From Lachnospiraceae bacterium (GTDB lineage Bacteria > Bacillota > Clostridia > Lachnospirales > Lachnospiraceae), in assembly GCA_910575605.1 (NCBI GenBank), contig CAJTEW010000009.1:62001-126000 (forward strand): 64,000 nucleotides of DNA, written 5' to 3'. Position numbers and translations under genes: made by a program. Positions 9,102 to 17,675 of the stretch are shown here, piece by piece. Positions within the stretch are counted from its first letter, which is position 1, and each line of letters opens with the position of its first letter. The notes below the pieces were generated by a model that made no database searches, had not been told where the DNA came from, and saw nothing but the letters and a program-made list of their open reading frames with translations.

Positions 9102-10385
9102 ATGAAAAAAGGGTATATTCTTGGGTACGATATGAACGATAAAAACTGCCAGATTAGTTTTTATGACGGTTCTAAGGATGAGCCAGAGACGCTTCAGGTT
9201 TCAGCAGACAATTATCAAATTCCTCTTGTAATAGGCTACTTCCAGGAACGTTGGATTTACGGAAAGGAAGCAAAGAGGCTTGCTACAGTAAGCCTTGGGT
9301 ATACAGTTACAGATTTGTTTGAGCGTGCAGTCAGACGAGAAAGGGTAAGACTTGGAGAGCGGATTTATGATGCGGTATGGCTGCTTGCCAAATATGTAGA
9401 GCTTTCTTTGGAGAGTTTTGAGGATATTGAATTTATTACCTTTTCAACCCCAGAGACCGATATAGATATGTCTAAGATGCTGAAGGGAATTGGCCAGCAT
9501 CTTGGAATTCCTAAATCCCATGTCTGCGTGCAGGATTATAAAGAAAGCTTCTGCCAGTATATGATGTTTCAGCCAAAGGAGCTGTGGCAGTATGAATCAG
9601 CGCTCTTTTTCTGCGATGAACAGAGAATTAAAGCATACATGCTGCGTAAGCTGAATGTAGACGCAGGACATGTACAGGGAACCTTTGTTACAGTTGATGA
9701 GGTGGCAAATGCACATATGAAGGAACTCGAGGCCCTTTATCCTATTATCAGTGAGGAGAAGGCAAAGGATGCTGACGTTGCATTTAAGGCTATGATTGAA
9801 AATATTTTTGAAAAAAAAGTGGTTTCATCTGTATATTTGACAGGAGAGGGTTTTGAAAACAGTTGGTATCCGAATTCTCAGAAGGTATTGTGCAACGGGA
9901 GAAGGGCCTTTTTAGGAAACAATTTGTACAGCAAGGGTGCATGCTATACCTCCATCCGTAAATGTGCGGATAAAGAGGAGGGTCCTATTTATCTTGATGA
10001 GAGTAAGCTGATGGACAGGATCTGCTTAAGGATGCGTGTACATGGACAGGAGGGCTGGTATCCAATTGTATCATGGGGAGAGCACTGGTATGAGGCAGAT
10101 GGCCAGTGGGAGGTTCTTTTAGAGGAACTTTCGGATATAGAGATTCTTATAGAATCCTTAAGCGGAGAGGAAATGCAGGTAGAGAAGGTTTCTCTGGAAG
10201 GAATGCCCGCAAGAAACGATTATTCCATGCGGATGCAGGTGGAGGTTATGTTTCTGGATGAAAAGACATGTAAGCTTACTTTTAAAGATATCGGATTTGG
10301 AGAATTTTTTCCGGCCACAGATTTCCAGGTGGAAAAGGTGATTGGGTTAGGAGGAACGAATGGGCAGTTTAATTCTATGTCATAA
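9102..10385 (+). CDS. DUF5716-like protein with degenerate Hsp70/actin-type ATPase fold
   Basis: Cytoplasmic protein of 427 residues. Segments follow the order of an Hsp70 nucleotide-binding domain: a phosphate-1-like start (YILGYDMNDKNCQISFYDG, 5-23), IPLVIGYFQERWIYGKEAKR at about 41-60, which resembles the Hsp70 stretch ending GEEAKR, IEFITFSTPE at about 110, a helix-strand like the interdomain region, ALFFCDEQRIKAYML where phosphate-2 (DxGGGT) would be, and VYLTGEGF with GRRAFLGNNLYSKGACY where the adenosine motif would be. The glycine-rich phosphate-2 loop is missing, so ATP hydrolysis is doubtful. I recall the family as DUF5716. The ribosomal site GGGAGG precedes the ATG. The fold assignment is my inference. 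Confidence 0.7.
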   Translation: MKKGYILGYDMNDKNCQISFYDGSKDEPETLQVSADNYQIPLVIGYFQERWIYGKEAKRLATVSLGYTVTDLFERAVRRERVRLGERIYDAVWLLAKYVELSLESFEDIEFITFSTPETDIDMSKMLKGIGQHLGIPKSHVCVQDYKESFCQYMMFQPKELWQYESALFFCDEQRIKAYMLRKLNVDAGHVQGTFVTVDEVANAHMKELEALYPIISEEKAKDADVAFKAMIENIFEKKVVSSVYLTGEGFENSWYPNSQKVLCNGRRAFLGNNLYSKGACYTSIRKCADKEEGPIYLDESKLMDRICLRMRVHGQEGWYPIVSWGEHWYEADGQWEVLLEELSDIEILIESLSGEEMQVEKVSLEGMPARNDYSMRMQVEVMFLDEKTCKLTFKDIGFGEFFPATDFQVEKVIGLGGTNGQFNSMS

Positions 10386-11118
10386 GAAGCGTGCAAAGCG
10401 CCCCTATGAAATATCGCGGATACACATGCGTATTTATACGATAGAGGAGCTATGTTATTATATCTGTAACAATCTGTATCTGATTGATCATATGATTATG
10501 AACCGGAGACTCTGTGACTGGCTGGAGGATGAGCTGGGACTTGGCAGGATAGCAGAGACGCTCCGTAAGGAGTTAGACCAGAATGCACCTCTTTCTGAGT
10601 TTGTTCTCACAATACTAAAGGGTTCTGTCATTTATGCACCTCTTGAGATTACGAAGATTCAGAACCTTCTGGAACAGCTTCAGAACCAGAAGGAGGTGGA
10701 AAAGGCCAAATATAAAGCAGACACACTTCTAAAGGCAGGAGAGTATGCATCAGCGATTCTTGTATATCAGTCTGTAATTAATAAGGAGTGGGATGAATCT
10801 GTGCCGAAAACTTTTTACGGCAGAATATATGGATGTCTTGGGACAGCCTATGGCTGCCAGTTTTTATATGAAGAGGCAGCTTCTATGTACAAGGAGGCAT
10901 ATCAGATCTGTGAGGAAGCTGATATGCTGAAGGCGTATCTTTACTGCTGCCAGCGTTATCTAAAAGAGGAAGAATATGTGAAGATGCTCTCAGGAAATTC
11001 TATTTTTTTAAGCATGTCATCTATTATCCGGGATGAGGTACAGACGGTGAAAAAAGAGGTTGACATGGATGTAAAGGAAGATATGCTGCGTACATGGAAA
11101 AAGGAATATCGTGCATGA
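10360..11118 (+). CDS. TPR-like helical protein, third gene of the DUF5717/DUF5716 operon
   Basis: Protein of 252 residues starting at the ATG at 10360 with an ideal TTAGGAGG site seven bases upstream. The start overlaps the previous gene by 26 bases, so expression is coupled. The N-terminal part (about 20-100) is helical with conserved-looking IYTIEELCYYICNNLYLID. Residues about 120-215 look like tetratricopeptide repeats (LLKAGEYASAILVYQSVI, then GCLGTAYGCQFLYEEAASMY). No enzyme motif. I do not recognise a named family; it probably binds one of its operon partners. Confidence 0.75.
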   Translation: MGSLILCHKKRAKRPYEISRIHMRIYTIEELCYYICNNLYLIDHMIMNRRLCDWLEDELGLGRIAETLRKELDQNAPLSEFVLTILKGSVIYAPLEITKIQNLLEQLQNQKEVEKAKYKADTLLKAGEYASAILVYQSVINKEWDESVPKTFYGRIYGCLGTAYGCQFLYEEAASMYKEAYQICEEADMLKAYLYCCQRYLKEEEYVKMLSGNSIFLSMSSIIRDEVQTVKKEVDMDVKEDMLRTWKKEYRA

Positions 11119-11203
11119 AAGGAAAGCTTGTTTAGCGGTAATTATCCCATACATTTGGGTAAAGACATATATTAATTATCAAAACATATGAGAGGAGAAA
11201 ACT

Positions 11204-12637
11204 ATGACAAACGACAGATACGTAAGCCCGCTTTCGGAGCGGTATGCAGGAAAAGAGATGCAGTACATTTTTTCACCGGATAAGAAATTTCGCACATGGA
11301 GGAGGCTTTGGATTGCACTGGCAGAAACAGAGAAGGAGCTGGGGCTTCCCATTACAGAAGAGCAGATTGAAGAGTTAAAGATGCATGCAGATGATATTAA
11401 TTATGATGTGGCAAAGGAAAGAGAAAAGCAGGTACGCCATGATGTCATGTCCCATGTATATGCCTACGGTGTACAGTGTCCGAAAGCAAAGGGTATCATC
11501 CACCTTGGGGCAACGTCCTGTTATGTGGGAGATAATACAGACGTGATTCTTATGGCGGAGGCGCTCGATATTGTAAAGAAAAAGCTGGTGAATGTTCTTT
11601 CCAGGCTTTCAGAGTTCGCAGATGAATATAAAAGCCAGCCGACCCTTGCATTTACTCATTTTCAACCGGCACAGCCTACTACAGTAGGAAAGCGCGCCAC
11701 ACTTTGGATACAGGAATTTTTGATGGATCTGGAGGATTTAAATTATGTAAGAGGAAGCCTGAAGCTATTGGGTTCCAAAGGGACTACGGGAACACAAGCA
11801 AGCTTCTTAGAGCTTTTTGACGGGGATGAGGAGACGATTGATAAGATAGATCCCATGATTGCAAAGAAGATGGGCTTTGAGGCCTGCTGTCCGGTATCTG
11901 GCCAGACCTATTCAAGGAAGGTGGATACGAGAGTGTTAAATGTTCTTGCTGGGATTGCTGCAAGTGCACATAAATTCTCCAATGATATCCGGCTGCTCCA
12001 GCACTTAAAAGAGGTGGAAGAACCTTTTGAGAAGAGCCAGATTGGCTCCTCTGCTATGGCATATAAAAGGAATCCCATGCGAAGTGAAAGAATTGCTTCA
12101 CTTTCCAGGTATGTGATGATTGATGCCCTCAATCCGGCTATTACATCAGCAGCTCAATGGTTTGAGAGGACATTGGACGATTCGGCAAATAAGCGGTTAA
12201 GCATTCCGGAGGGCTTTCTTGCTGTTGACGGCATCTTGGATCTCTGCTTAAACGTGGTGGACGGTCTTGTGGTATATCCAAAGGTGATTGAGAAACGACT
12301 TATGAGTGAATTACCTTTTATGGCAACAGAGAATATTATGATGGATGCAGTAAAGGCAGGAGGAGACCGTCAGGAGCTTCATGAAAAAATCCGCGAGCTT
12401 TCTATGGAGGCTGGAAGGAATGTGAAGGAAAAAGGACTCGACAATAATCTTCTTGAGCTGATTGCAAAAGATGAGGCCTTTGGCCTTGATGAAGAGGCGC
12501 TTAAAGCGGCTATGGACCCGGCAAAATATGTAGGACGGGCACCTCTTCAGGTAGAAGCATTTCTTAAAAAGGTTATAAATCCTATTCTTAAAGAAAATGA
12601 AGAGCTTCTTGGAATAACATCAGAAATCCATGTATAA
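11204..12637 (+). CDS. purB: Adenylosuccinate lyase
   Basis: Enzyme of 477 residues of the fumarase/aspartase superfamily, which cleaves adenylosuccinate to AMP and SAICAR to AICAR in purine synthesis. The superfamily signature SSAMAYKRNPMRSE, containing the flexible catalytic-serine loop, is present at about 283-296, and the His region THFQPAQPTTVGKR at about 153-166. The start MTNDRYVSPLSERY matches the clostridial form, and GAGAGGAG precedes the ATG. It stands alone without other purine genes and ends at a strong terminator. No riboswitch is seen in its 85-base leader. Confidence 0.97.
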   Translation: MTNDRYVSPLSERYAGKEMQYIFSPDKKFRTWRRLWIALAETEKELGLPITEEQIEELKMHADDINYDVAKEREKQVRHDVMSHVYAYGVQCPKAKGIIHLGATSCYVGDNTDVILMAEALDIVKKKLVNVLSRLSEFADEYKSQPTLAFTHFQPAQPTTVGKRATLWIQEFLMDLEDLNYVRGSLKLLGSKGTTGTQASFLELFDGDEETIDKIDPMIAKKMGFEACCPVSGQTYSRKVDTRVLNVLAGIAASAHKFSNDIRLLQHLKEVEEPFEKSQIGSSAMAYKRNPMRSERIASLSRYVMIDALNPAITSAAQWFERTLDDSANKRLSIPEGFLAVDGILDLCLNVVDGLVVYPKVIEKRLMSELPFMATENIMMDAVKAGGDRQELHEKIRELSMEAGRNVKEKGLDNNLLELIAKDEAFGLDEEALKAAMDPAKYVGRAPLQVEAFLKKVINPILKENEELLGITSEIHV

Positions 12638-12654
12638 AATTAATAAATAAGCAT

Positions 12655-12682
12655 AAAAAAGATGGATAGGTCCATCTTTTTT
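12655..12682 (+). terminator. Intrinsic terminator after purB
   Basis: Perfect 12-bp stem: AAAAAAGATGGA (12655-12666), loop TAGG, TCCATCTTTTTT (12671-12682). The run of T on the 3' arm makes it a rho-independent terminator; symmetry of the A and T runs would let it work in both directions. Confidence 0.92.
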
Positions 12683-12740
12683 ATGTGCATTTTTCACATG
12701 AAGAAAATTTTCTGAAAAATGCAAAAAAAGAAGAATTTGA

Positions 12741-12769
12741 TTGCAAAATTCTTTCGAATATTGTATTAT
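12741..12769 (+). promoter_or_regulatory. Promoter of the AGCS symporter gene
   Basis: TTGCAA at 12741-12746 and TATTAT at 12764-12769 are separated by 17 bases, upstream of the symporter ATG at 12837. An inverted repeat (12776-12803) lies directly downstream, over or just after the expected start of transcription. Confidence 0.65.
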
Positions 12770-12775
12770 AAATAC

Positions 12776-12803
12776 ATCAAATAATTTGAACCGATTATTT
12801 GAT
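12776..12803. repeat. 10-bp inverted repeat at the symporter transcription start
   Basis: ATCAAATAAT (12776-12785) and ATTATTTGAT (12794-12803) are perfect inverted copies around the 8-base centre TTGAACCG. The position just downstream of the -10 box suits a repressor operator or a 5'-end hairpin of the mRNA. Confidence 0.5.
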
Positions 12804-12836
12804 ATATCTATAAAATGAGAAAAGGGGGAATTTGTA

Positions 12837-14207
12837 ATGGAAGCAATGTTGAATAATATTTTCTCAACATTAGGCAGTTATCTGTCAAACTACATTCTTA
12901 TCGCTGCACTTCTCGGCGGCGGTATTTGGTTCACGGTAAAGCTTGGATTTATCCAGGTAAAGGGCTTTGGCGAAGGAATGAGAAGAACCTTTGGTGGAAT
13001 GTTCAAAAAGGGCGATAAGGCAGGAGCGGACGGTATGTCATCTTTCCAGGCTCTTGCAACAGCAATCGCAGCCCAGGTAGGTACCGGCAATATTGCCGGA
13101 GCAGCAACAGCTCTTGCGATCGGTGGTCCTGGAGCAATCTTCTGGATGTGGATCGCAGCATTCCTTGGAATGGCAACCATATATGCCGAGGCAATTATGG
13201 CACAGAAGTATAAGAAGATAGGCGATGACGGAGAAGTAACAGGAGGTCCTGTGTATTACATACGTGCAGCATTTTCAGGAGGCTTTGGTAAGGTACTGGC
13301 AGGTATTTTTGCTGTTCTTATCACCTTAGCTCTTGGTTTTATGGGAAATGCCGTACAGTCTAACTCTATCGCAGCAGCATTTAATACTGCATTCGGACTT
13401 CCCCAGTGGATTATGGGTATTATCCTTGCAGTTCTTGCCCTGTTTGTATTCTTAGGCGGTACAGGACGTATTGCAAAGATTACAGAGCTGATTGTTCCGA
13501 TTATGGCAGCGTTTTATATTGTTGGTTCTTTAATTGTTATTATTTGTAACTTTAAGGAGATTCCATATGCGTTCCATGCAATCGTTGTAGGAGCATTTGC
13601 ACCTTCCTCTATTGTCGGCGGCGCTGCAGGCGCAACAATCAAGCTTGCTCTTACAAAAGGTGTTGCGCGTGGACTGTTCTCTAATGAAGCCGGTATGGGT
13701 TCTACACCTCACGCTCACGCAGTTGCAAAGGTTAATCATCCGGTAGAGCAGGGATTTGTAGCTATGATCGGCGTGTTTATTGATACGTTCGTTATCCTGA
13801 ATCTTACTGCATTTGTAATTATTACGACACATTCTATCCCGACAGGAAAGACAGGGGCAGAGTTAAGCCAGTATGCGTTCTCTACACTGTATGGAAAGGG
13901 AGGAGACATTTTTATTGCAATCTGTATGTTCTTCTTCGCATTTTCTACAATTCTTGGATGGTATTTCTTTGGCCAGGCGAATATTAAGTATTTGTTTGGG
14001 GCAAAGGCCGTTAAGATTTATTCAGTAATTGTTGCTGTATGTGTATTCCTTGGATCACTTGCAGAGGTAGAACTTGTATGGACTATGCAGGATACTTTTA
14101 ACTCCCTGATGGTTATTCCGAATATACTTGCACTATTTGCATTAAGCAGTGTAATTAAGAAGGTACATGATGATTATTTCCAAAATTTTAAAAAGAATGG
14201 AAAATAA
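12837..14207 (+). CDS. AGCS-family sodium:alanine/glycine symporter
   Basis: Integral membrane carrier of 456 residues with about ten helices, belonging to the alanine or glycine:cation symporter (AlsT/DagA) family. Family hallmarks seen are FQALATAIAAQVGTGNIAG at about 62-80 and the stretch GLFSNEAGMGSTPHAHA at about 280-296. It has its own promoter and AAGGGGG ribosome site. The glycine reductase operon starts 400 bases downstream on the same strand, so glycine is the likely physiological substrate; alanine cannot be excluded from sequence. The glycine riboswitch lies after, not before, this gene and so does not control it. Confidence 0.92.
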   Translation: MEAMLNNIFSTLGSYLSNYILIAALLGGGIWFTVKLGFIQVKGFGEGMRRTFGGMFKKGDKAGADGMSSFQALATAIAAQVGTGNIAGAATALAIGGPGAIFWMWIAAFLGMATIYAEAIMAQKYKKIGDDGEVTGGPVYYIRAAFSGGFGKVLAGIFAVLITLALGFMGNAVQSNSIAAAFNTAFGLPQWIMGIILAVLALFVFLGGTGRIAKITELIVPIMAAFYIVGSLIVIICNFKEIPYAFHAIVVGAFAPSSIVGGAAGATIKLALTKGVARGLFSNEAGMGSTPHAHAVAKVNHPVEQGFVAMIGVFIDTFVILNLTAFVIITTHSIPTGKTGAELSQYAFSTLYGKGGDIFIAICMFFFAFSTILGWYFFGQANIKYLFGAKAVKIYSVIVAVCVFLGSLAEVELVWTMQDTFNSLMVIPNILALFALSSVIKKVHDDYFQNFKKNGK

Positions 14208-14278
14208 GAAATAATATATAAAAATGTACTGGTAAATTTATGCAATATGACTAAATCAAATAAAATTTATTCAAAGGG

Positions 14279-14307
14279 TTGAAAAAATTTTAACGATAAG
14301 TTACTAT
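14279..14307 (+). promoter_or_regulatory. Promoter of the glycine reductase operon
   Basis: TTGAAA at 14279-14284 and TACTAT at 14302-14307 are separated by exactly 17 bases. Transcription from about 14314 would produce a roughly 300-base leader carrying the glycine riboswitch and a terminator before grdX. Confidence 0.75.
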
Positions 14308-14351
14308 AGATACAGGCAATGAAATATATTCGTTGTGTCTATAAAAACAAG

Positions 14352-14490
14352 TAAATAGCGGGATGATTTTTCTCAAGAGAGAGCTATCGTATATAGCCGC
14401 CGAAGAGGCAAGCCAGGTATGTGAGGTGAACGCATATAGGGTGAAACTTTCAGGCAAAAGGACTGGGAAAAGGACTGTATTCTGAATCTT
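14352..14490 (+). ncRNA. Glycine riboswitch (gcvT-type aptamer)
   Basis: The aptamer core is recognised from conserved elements: GAGAG before a GCTAT/ATAGC hairpin (P2), then CCGCCGAAGAGGCAA at about 14398-14412, and TTTCAGGCAAAAGGACTG at about 14448-14465, which match the glycine-binding junction of the gcvT-type glycine riboswitch. Only one full aptamer is obvious; a vestigial second one on the 5' or 3' side cannot be excluded. An intrinsic terminator follows at 14543. With catabolic genes downstream, glycine binding would be expected to favour read-through. The whole 14208-14613 gap is accounted for by promoter, leader, aptamer and terminator. Confidence 0.88.
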
Positions 14491-14542
14491 GTGTTGGATG
14501 ACAACAAGCTTTGATTAATAAGCAATCAGGACAAAAGACAGA

Positions 14543-14584
14543 AAGGACGATAGCACATTTTTATTTGCATCGTCCTTCTTTTTA
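14543..14584 (+). terminator. Riboswitch-controlled intrinsic terminator upstream of grdX
   Basis: Stem AAGGACGAT (14543-14551) with ATCGTCCTT (14569-14577), loop of 17 bases, followed by CTTTTTA. It lies between the aptamer and the grdX ribosome site, the standard layout of a transcription-attenuating expression platform. Confidence 0.85.
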
Positions 14585-14613
14585 CCTTAATTGCCGGAAA
14601 GGGCGGATAAGAG

Positions 14614-14997
14614 ATGATAAAATACTACATGATAATAACAAATAATCCATTAGTTCCGAAAAAGCTTGATGACAGCCGCATAGTCATTTACAGAGATATT
14701 TCTTATGAAGATGTCTTAAAGGAGGTCAGAGACAGAATTCACGAGGGTCACCGGCTTTTATCACACCCCCTTTCAGGAAGTGTGAAGCCTAATGAGACAC
14801 CGTATAAATCGGTGATGATTTCGACGGGAAAGGGGGAGATAGACGAAGAGTCCCTTGCGATTATAGAAAATGCCATACAAGCGTGCCGGAAGTTTGCATT
14901 TAAATCAGATATGTACAAGCCTTCGGTATATGAGGATTTTCAGCTGATTGACTGGACTCTGTTGGAAAGCGGAATTGCATCGGCAGATGCATGGTAG
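14614..14997 (+). CDS. grdX: GrdX family protein
   Basis: Small soluble protein of 127 residues, first gene of the operon. The opening YYMIITNNPLVPKK and the stretch HRLLSHPLSGSVKPNETPYK match GrdX, a conserved companion of glycine/sarcosine/betaine reductase genes whose biochemical role is not established. It begins at the ATG at 14614, about 30 bases after the attenuator. The downstream grdE gene starts 68 bases later with its own AGGAGG. Confidence 0.9.
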   Translation: MIKYYMIITNNPLVPKKLDDSRIVIYRDISYEDVLKEVRDRIHEGHRLLSHPLSGSVKPNETPYKSVMISTGKGEIDEESLAIIENAIQACRKFAFKSDMYKPSVYEDFQLIDWTLLESGIASADAW

Positions 14998-15065
14998 GTC
15001 ATTGGGGTTGTAAAAGCGTTGCAGCTTTAAACAATAATATCATTATTTTAAGGAGGGAACCAAAA

Positions 15066-16346
15066 GTGAGATTAGAAATGGGACACATTTACATTAAGGA
15101 TATTCAGTTTGCAGCTGAGTCTAAGATTGAAGACGGTATCCTTTATGTATCCGAGGAGGCCGTAAAAGCGGTTGCTCTTGAGGACGAAAAGATTAAGAGC
15201 GTATCATTTGATATCGCAAAGCCAGGTGAGTCTGTAAGAATTACGCCGGTTAAAGACGTTATCGAGCCAAGAGTTAAGGTTGAAGGAAGAGGAGGAATCT
15301 TCCCGGGCGTTATTGCAAAGGTTGATACAGTAGGTGAAGGAAAGACTTATGCACTTAAAGGTATGGCAGTTGTTACAGCCGGAAAGATTGTAGGCTTCCA
15401 GGAAGGTATCATTGATATGACAGGTCCGGGAGCTGATTATACACCATTCTCAAAAACTCTTAATCTGGTTATGGTATGTGAGCCGGTAGACGGCATTAAA
15501 CAGCATGACTACGAGAAGGCTGTTCGTTTCGCAGGCTTCAGAGTGGCGGTATATCTTGGTGAATTGGCACGTAACCTTACTCCTGATGAGACAAAGGTAT
15601 ATGAGACATGCACGATCAAAGAGGGTATGGAGAAATATCCGAATCTTCCGAGAGTTGCATATGTACAGATGCTTCAGAGTCAAGGCCTTCTTCACGACAC
15701 TTATGTATACGGTGTTGATGCCAAGAAGATTGTTCCTACAATCTTAAGTCCTACAGAGGTTATGGATGGTGCTATTGTATCCGGTAACTGTGTATCCGCA
15801 TGTGATAAGAATCCGACCTATGTACATCTTAACAATCCGGTTGTTCATGACATGTTTGAGCAGCATGGAAAGACCATTAATTTTGTATGCCAGATTATTA
15901 CGAATGAGAATGTATATCTTGCAGATAAGCAGCGTTCTTCTGACTGGACAGCTAAGCTTTGTAAAATGTTAGATCTTGACGGTGTTATCGTATCTCAGGA
16001 AGGTTTCGGTAACCCGGATACAGACCTCATTATGAATTGTAAGAAGATTGAGGCAGAGGGTGTTAAGACTGTTATTATCACAGACGAGTATGCAGGACGA
16101 GATGGAAAGTCCCAGTCACTGGCTGACTCTGATCCGGCTGCAGATGCAGTAGTAACTGGCGGTAACGCAAACCAGGTAGTTATCCTGCCGAAACTTGACA
16201 AGGTAATTGGAACTTTAGATTATGTAACAAAGATTGCAGGTGCAAGTGAAGAGACACTTCGCGAGGATGGTTCCTTAGAGGTTGAGCTTCAGGTACTTAC
16301 AGGTGCAACCAATGAAACAGGTTTCAACAAGCTGAGTGCAAGATAG
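15066..16346 (+). CDS. grdE: Glycine reductase component B, proprotein subunits alpha/beta (GrdE)
   Basis: Proprotein of 426 residues. The start is the GTG at 15066 (VRLEMGHIYIKD) with AGGAGG at 15051-15056; a longer reading frame from 14991 overlaps grdX and lacks a ribosome site. GrdE is cleaved autocatalytically at an Asn-Cys bond and the cysteine becomes a pyruvoyl group that forms a Schiff base with glycine. The cleavage motif GNCVSAC is visible with the cysteine at residue 242, the position known for Clostridium sticklandii. With the selenoprotein GrdB it forms the substrate-specific protein B. The context with agcS and a glycine riboswitch argues for glycine rather than sarcosine or betaine. 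Confidence 0.95.
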   Translation: MRLEMGHIYIKDIQFAAESKIEDGILYVSEEAVKAVALEDEKIKSVSFDIAKPGESVRITPVKDVIEPRVKVEGRGGIFPGVIAKVDTVGEGKTYALKGMAVVTAGKIVGFQEGIIDMTGPGADYTPFSKTLNLVMVCEPVDGIKQHDYEKAVRFAGFRVAVYLGELARNLTPDETKVYETCTIKEGMEKYPNLPRVAYVQMLQSQGLLHDTYVYGVDAKKIVPTILSPTEVMDGAIVSGNCVSACDKNPTYVHLNNPVVHDMFEQHGKTINFVCQIITNENVYLADKQRSSDWTAKLCKMLDLDGVIVSQEGFGNPDTDLIMNCKKIEAEGVKTVIITDEYAGRDGKSQSLADSDPAADAVVTGGNANQVVILPKLDKVIGTLDYVTKIAGASEETLREDGSLEVELQVLTGATNETGFNKLSAR

Positions 16347-16363
16347 GAAGGGAGGATAAGAAC

Positions 16364-17674
16364 ATGGCAAAATTAAAAGTTGTTCATTACATCAATCAGT
16401 TCTTTGCACAGATTGGTGGAGAAGAAAAAGCAGACTATCCGGCAGAGCTGCGCGTTGGCGAGGTCGTTGGACCGGGTATGGCACTTACACAGCAGTTCGG
16501 TGAGGACGCTGAGATTGTTGCTACAATTATTTGTGGTGACTCATATTTCAATGAGAATCTTGATAAAGCAAAGGCAGATATCCTTGCAATGGTAAAAGAA
16601 CAGGCTCCGGATGTATTCGTAGCAGGTCCAGCCTTTAATGCAGGACGTTACGGCGTTGCATGCGGTACAATTGCAGCAGCAGTTCAGGAAGAGCTTGGCA
16701 TTCCGGCTGTTACAGGTATGTATGTAGAGAATCCGGGCGCTGATATGTTCAAGACAAAGGTTTATATCGTATCTACAAAGAATAGTGCAGCAGGTATGAG
16801 AGACGCAGTTAAGAAGCTGGCTCCTTTAGCTGTTAAGGTAGGAAGAGGAGAGGTAATCGGTGCATCTTCAGAAGAGGGCTATATTCCGAACGGTGTTCGT
16901 GTAAACTTCTTCGAGAAGGAGAGAGGATCTGTCCGTGCAGTAAAGATGCTGATTAAGAAATTAAATGATAAGCCGTTTGAGACAGAGTTCCCGATGCCTG
17001 ATTTCGACAGAGTAGACCCGAATCCGGCAGTGAAAGACCTTGCACATGCAAAGGTTGCTCTTGTTACCTCCGGCGGTATTGTTCCAAAGGGAAATCCGGA
17101 CCACATCGAAAGCTCCAGTGCTTCACATTATGGCGAGTATGATATCGCAGGTGTTATGGATCTGACAGAAGAGACATATGAGACGGCACATGGCGGATAC
17201 GATCCGGTATATGCAAATGAAGACTCTGACCGTGTACTTCCGGTTGACGTGCTTCGCGATTTAGAAAAGGAAGGAAGAATCGGGGAATTACATCACCTGT
17301 TCTACACGACAACGGGTAATGGTACAGCCGTAGCATCTTCAAAAGCTTTTGCTGAGGAATTCTCAAAGAAGCTTAAGAACGACGGGGTTGACGCAGTAAT
17401 CCTCACCTCCACTTGAGGTACCTGTACTCGTTGCGGTGCAACGATGGTAAAAGAAGTAGAGAGAGCAGGAATTCCTGTTGTACATGTATGTACAGTAACT
17501 CCTATTTCCATGACAGTTGGTGCTAACAGAATCGTACCGGCTATTGCAATCCCACATCCACTTGGAAATCCGGCTCTTGACAAGGATGAGGAGAAAGCTC
17601 TTCGCCGTAAGATTGTTGAGAAGGCACTTAGTGCCCTTGAGACAGAGGTTGAGGGACAGACTATATTCGACTAG
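16364..17674 (+). CDS. grdB: Glycine reductase component B selenoprotein (GrdB), contains UGA-encoded Sec351
   Basis: Selenoprotein of 436 residues. An in-frame TGA at 17414-17416 is codon 351. The reading frame continues after it with homologous sequence (GTCTRCGATMVKEVERAG) to the TAG at 17672, giving the active motif TST-Sec-GTC (UxxC) expected of GrdB. A hairpin 12 bases after the TGA fits a bacterial SECIS. GrdB attacks the glycine Schiff base on GrdE and passes the carboxymethyl group to GrdA. Ordinary gene callers will stop at 17416 and lose the last 85 residues. The start ATG at 16364 follows GGGAGGA. Selenocysteine insertion needs selA-selD elsewhere in the genome. Confidence 0.95.
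17414..17443 (+). promoter_or_regulatory. Selenocysteine UGA and SECIS hairpin in grdB
   Basis: The UGA at 17414-17416 is followed by a hairpin CGTTGC (17429-17434), loop GGT, GCAACG (17438-17443). A short stem with a G/U-containing apical loop about a dozen bases after the UGA is the bacterial SECIS layout read by SelB. Confidence 0.75.
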
Positions 17675-17675
17675 A

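Noticed and set aside
11119-11203. Purine riboswitch upstream of purB
   Set aside because: The leader is only 85 bases and shows just a CCCA/TGGG mini-hairpin, no purine aptamer core.
14991-15065. N-terminal extension of grdE overlapping grdX
   Set aside because: AGGAGG at 15051-15056 points to the GTG at 15066, and Cys242 numbering fits only that start.
17414-17416. TGA as a true stop or frameshift giving a grdB pseudogene
   Set aside because: Frame continues after it with GrdB-like sequence, the UxxC motif is exact, and a SECIS-like hairpin follows.
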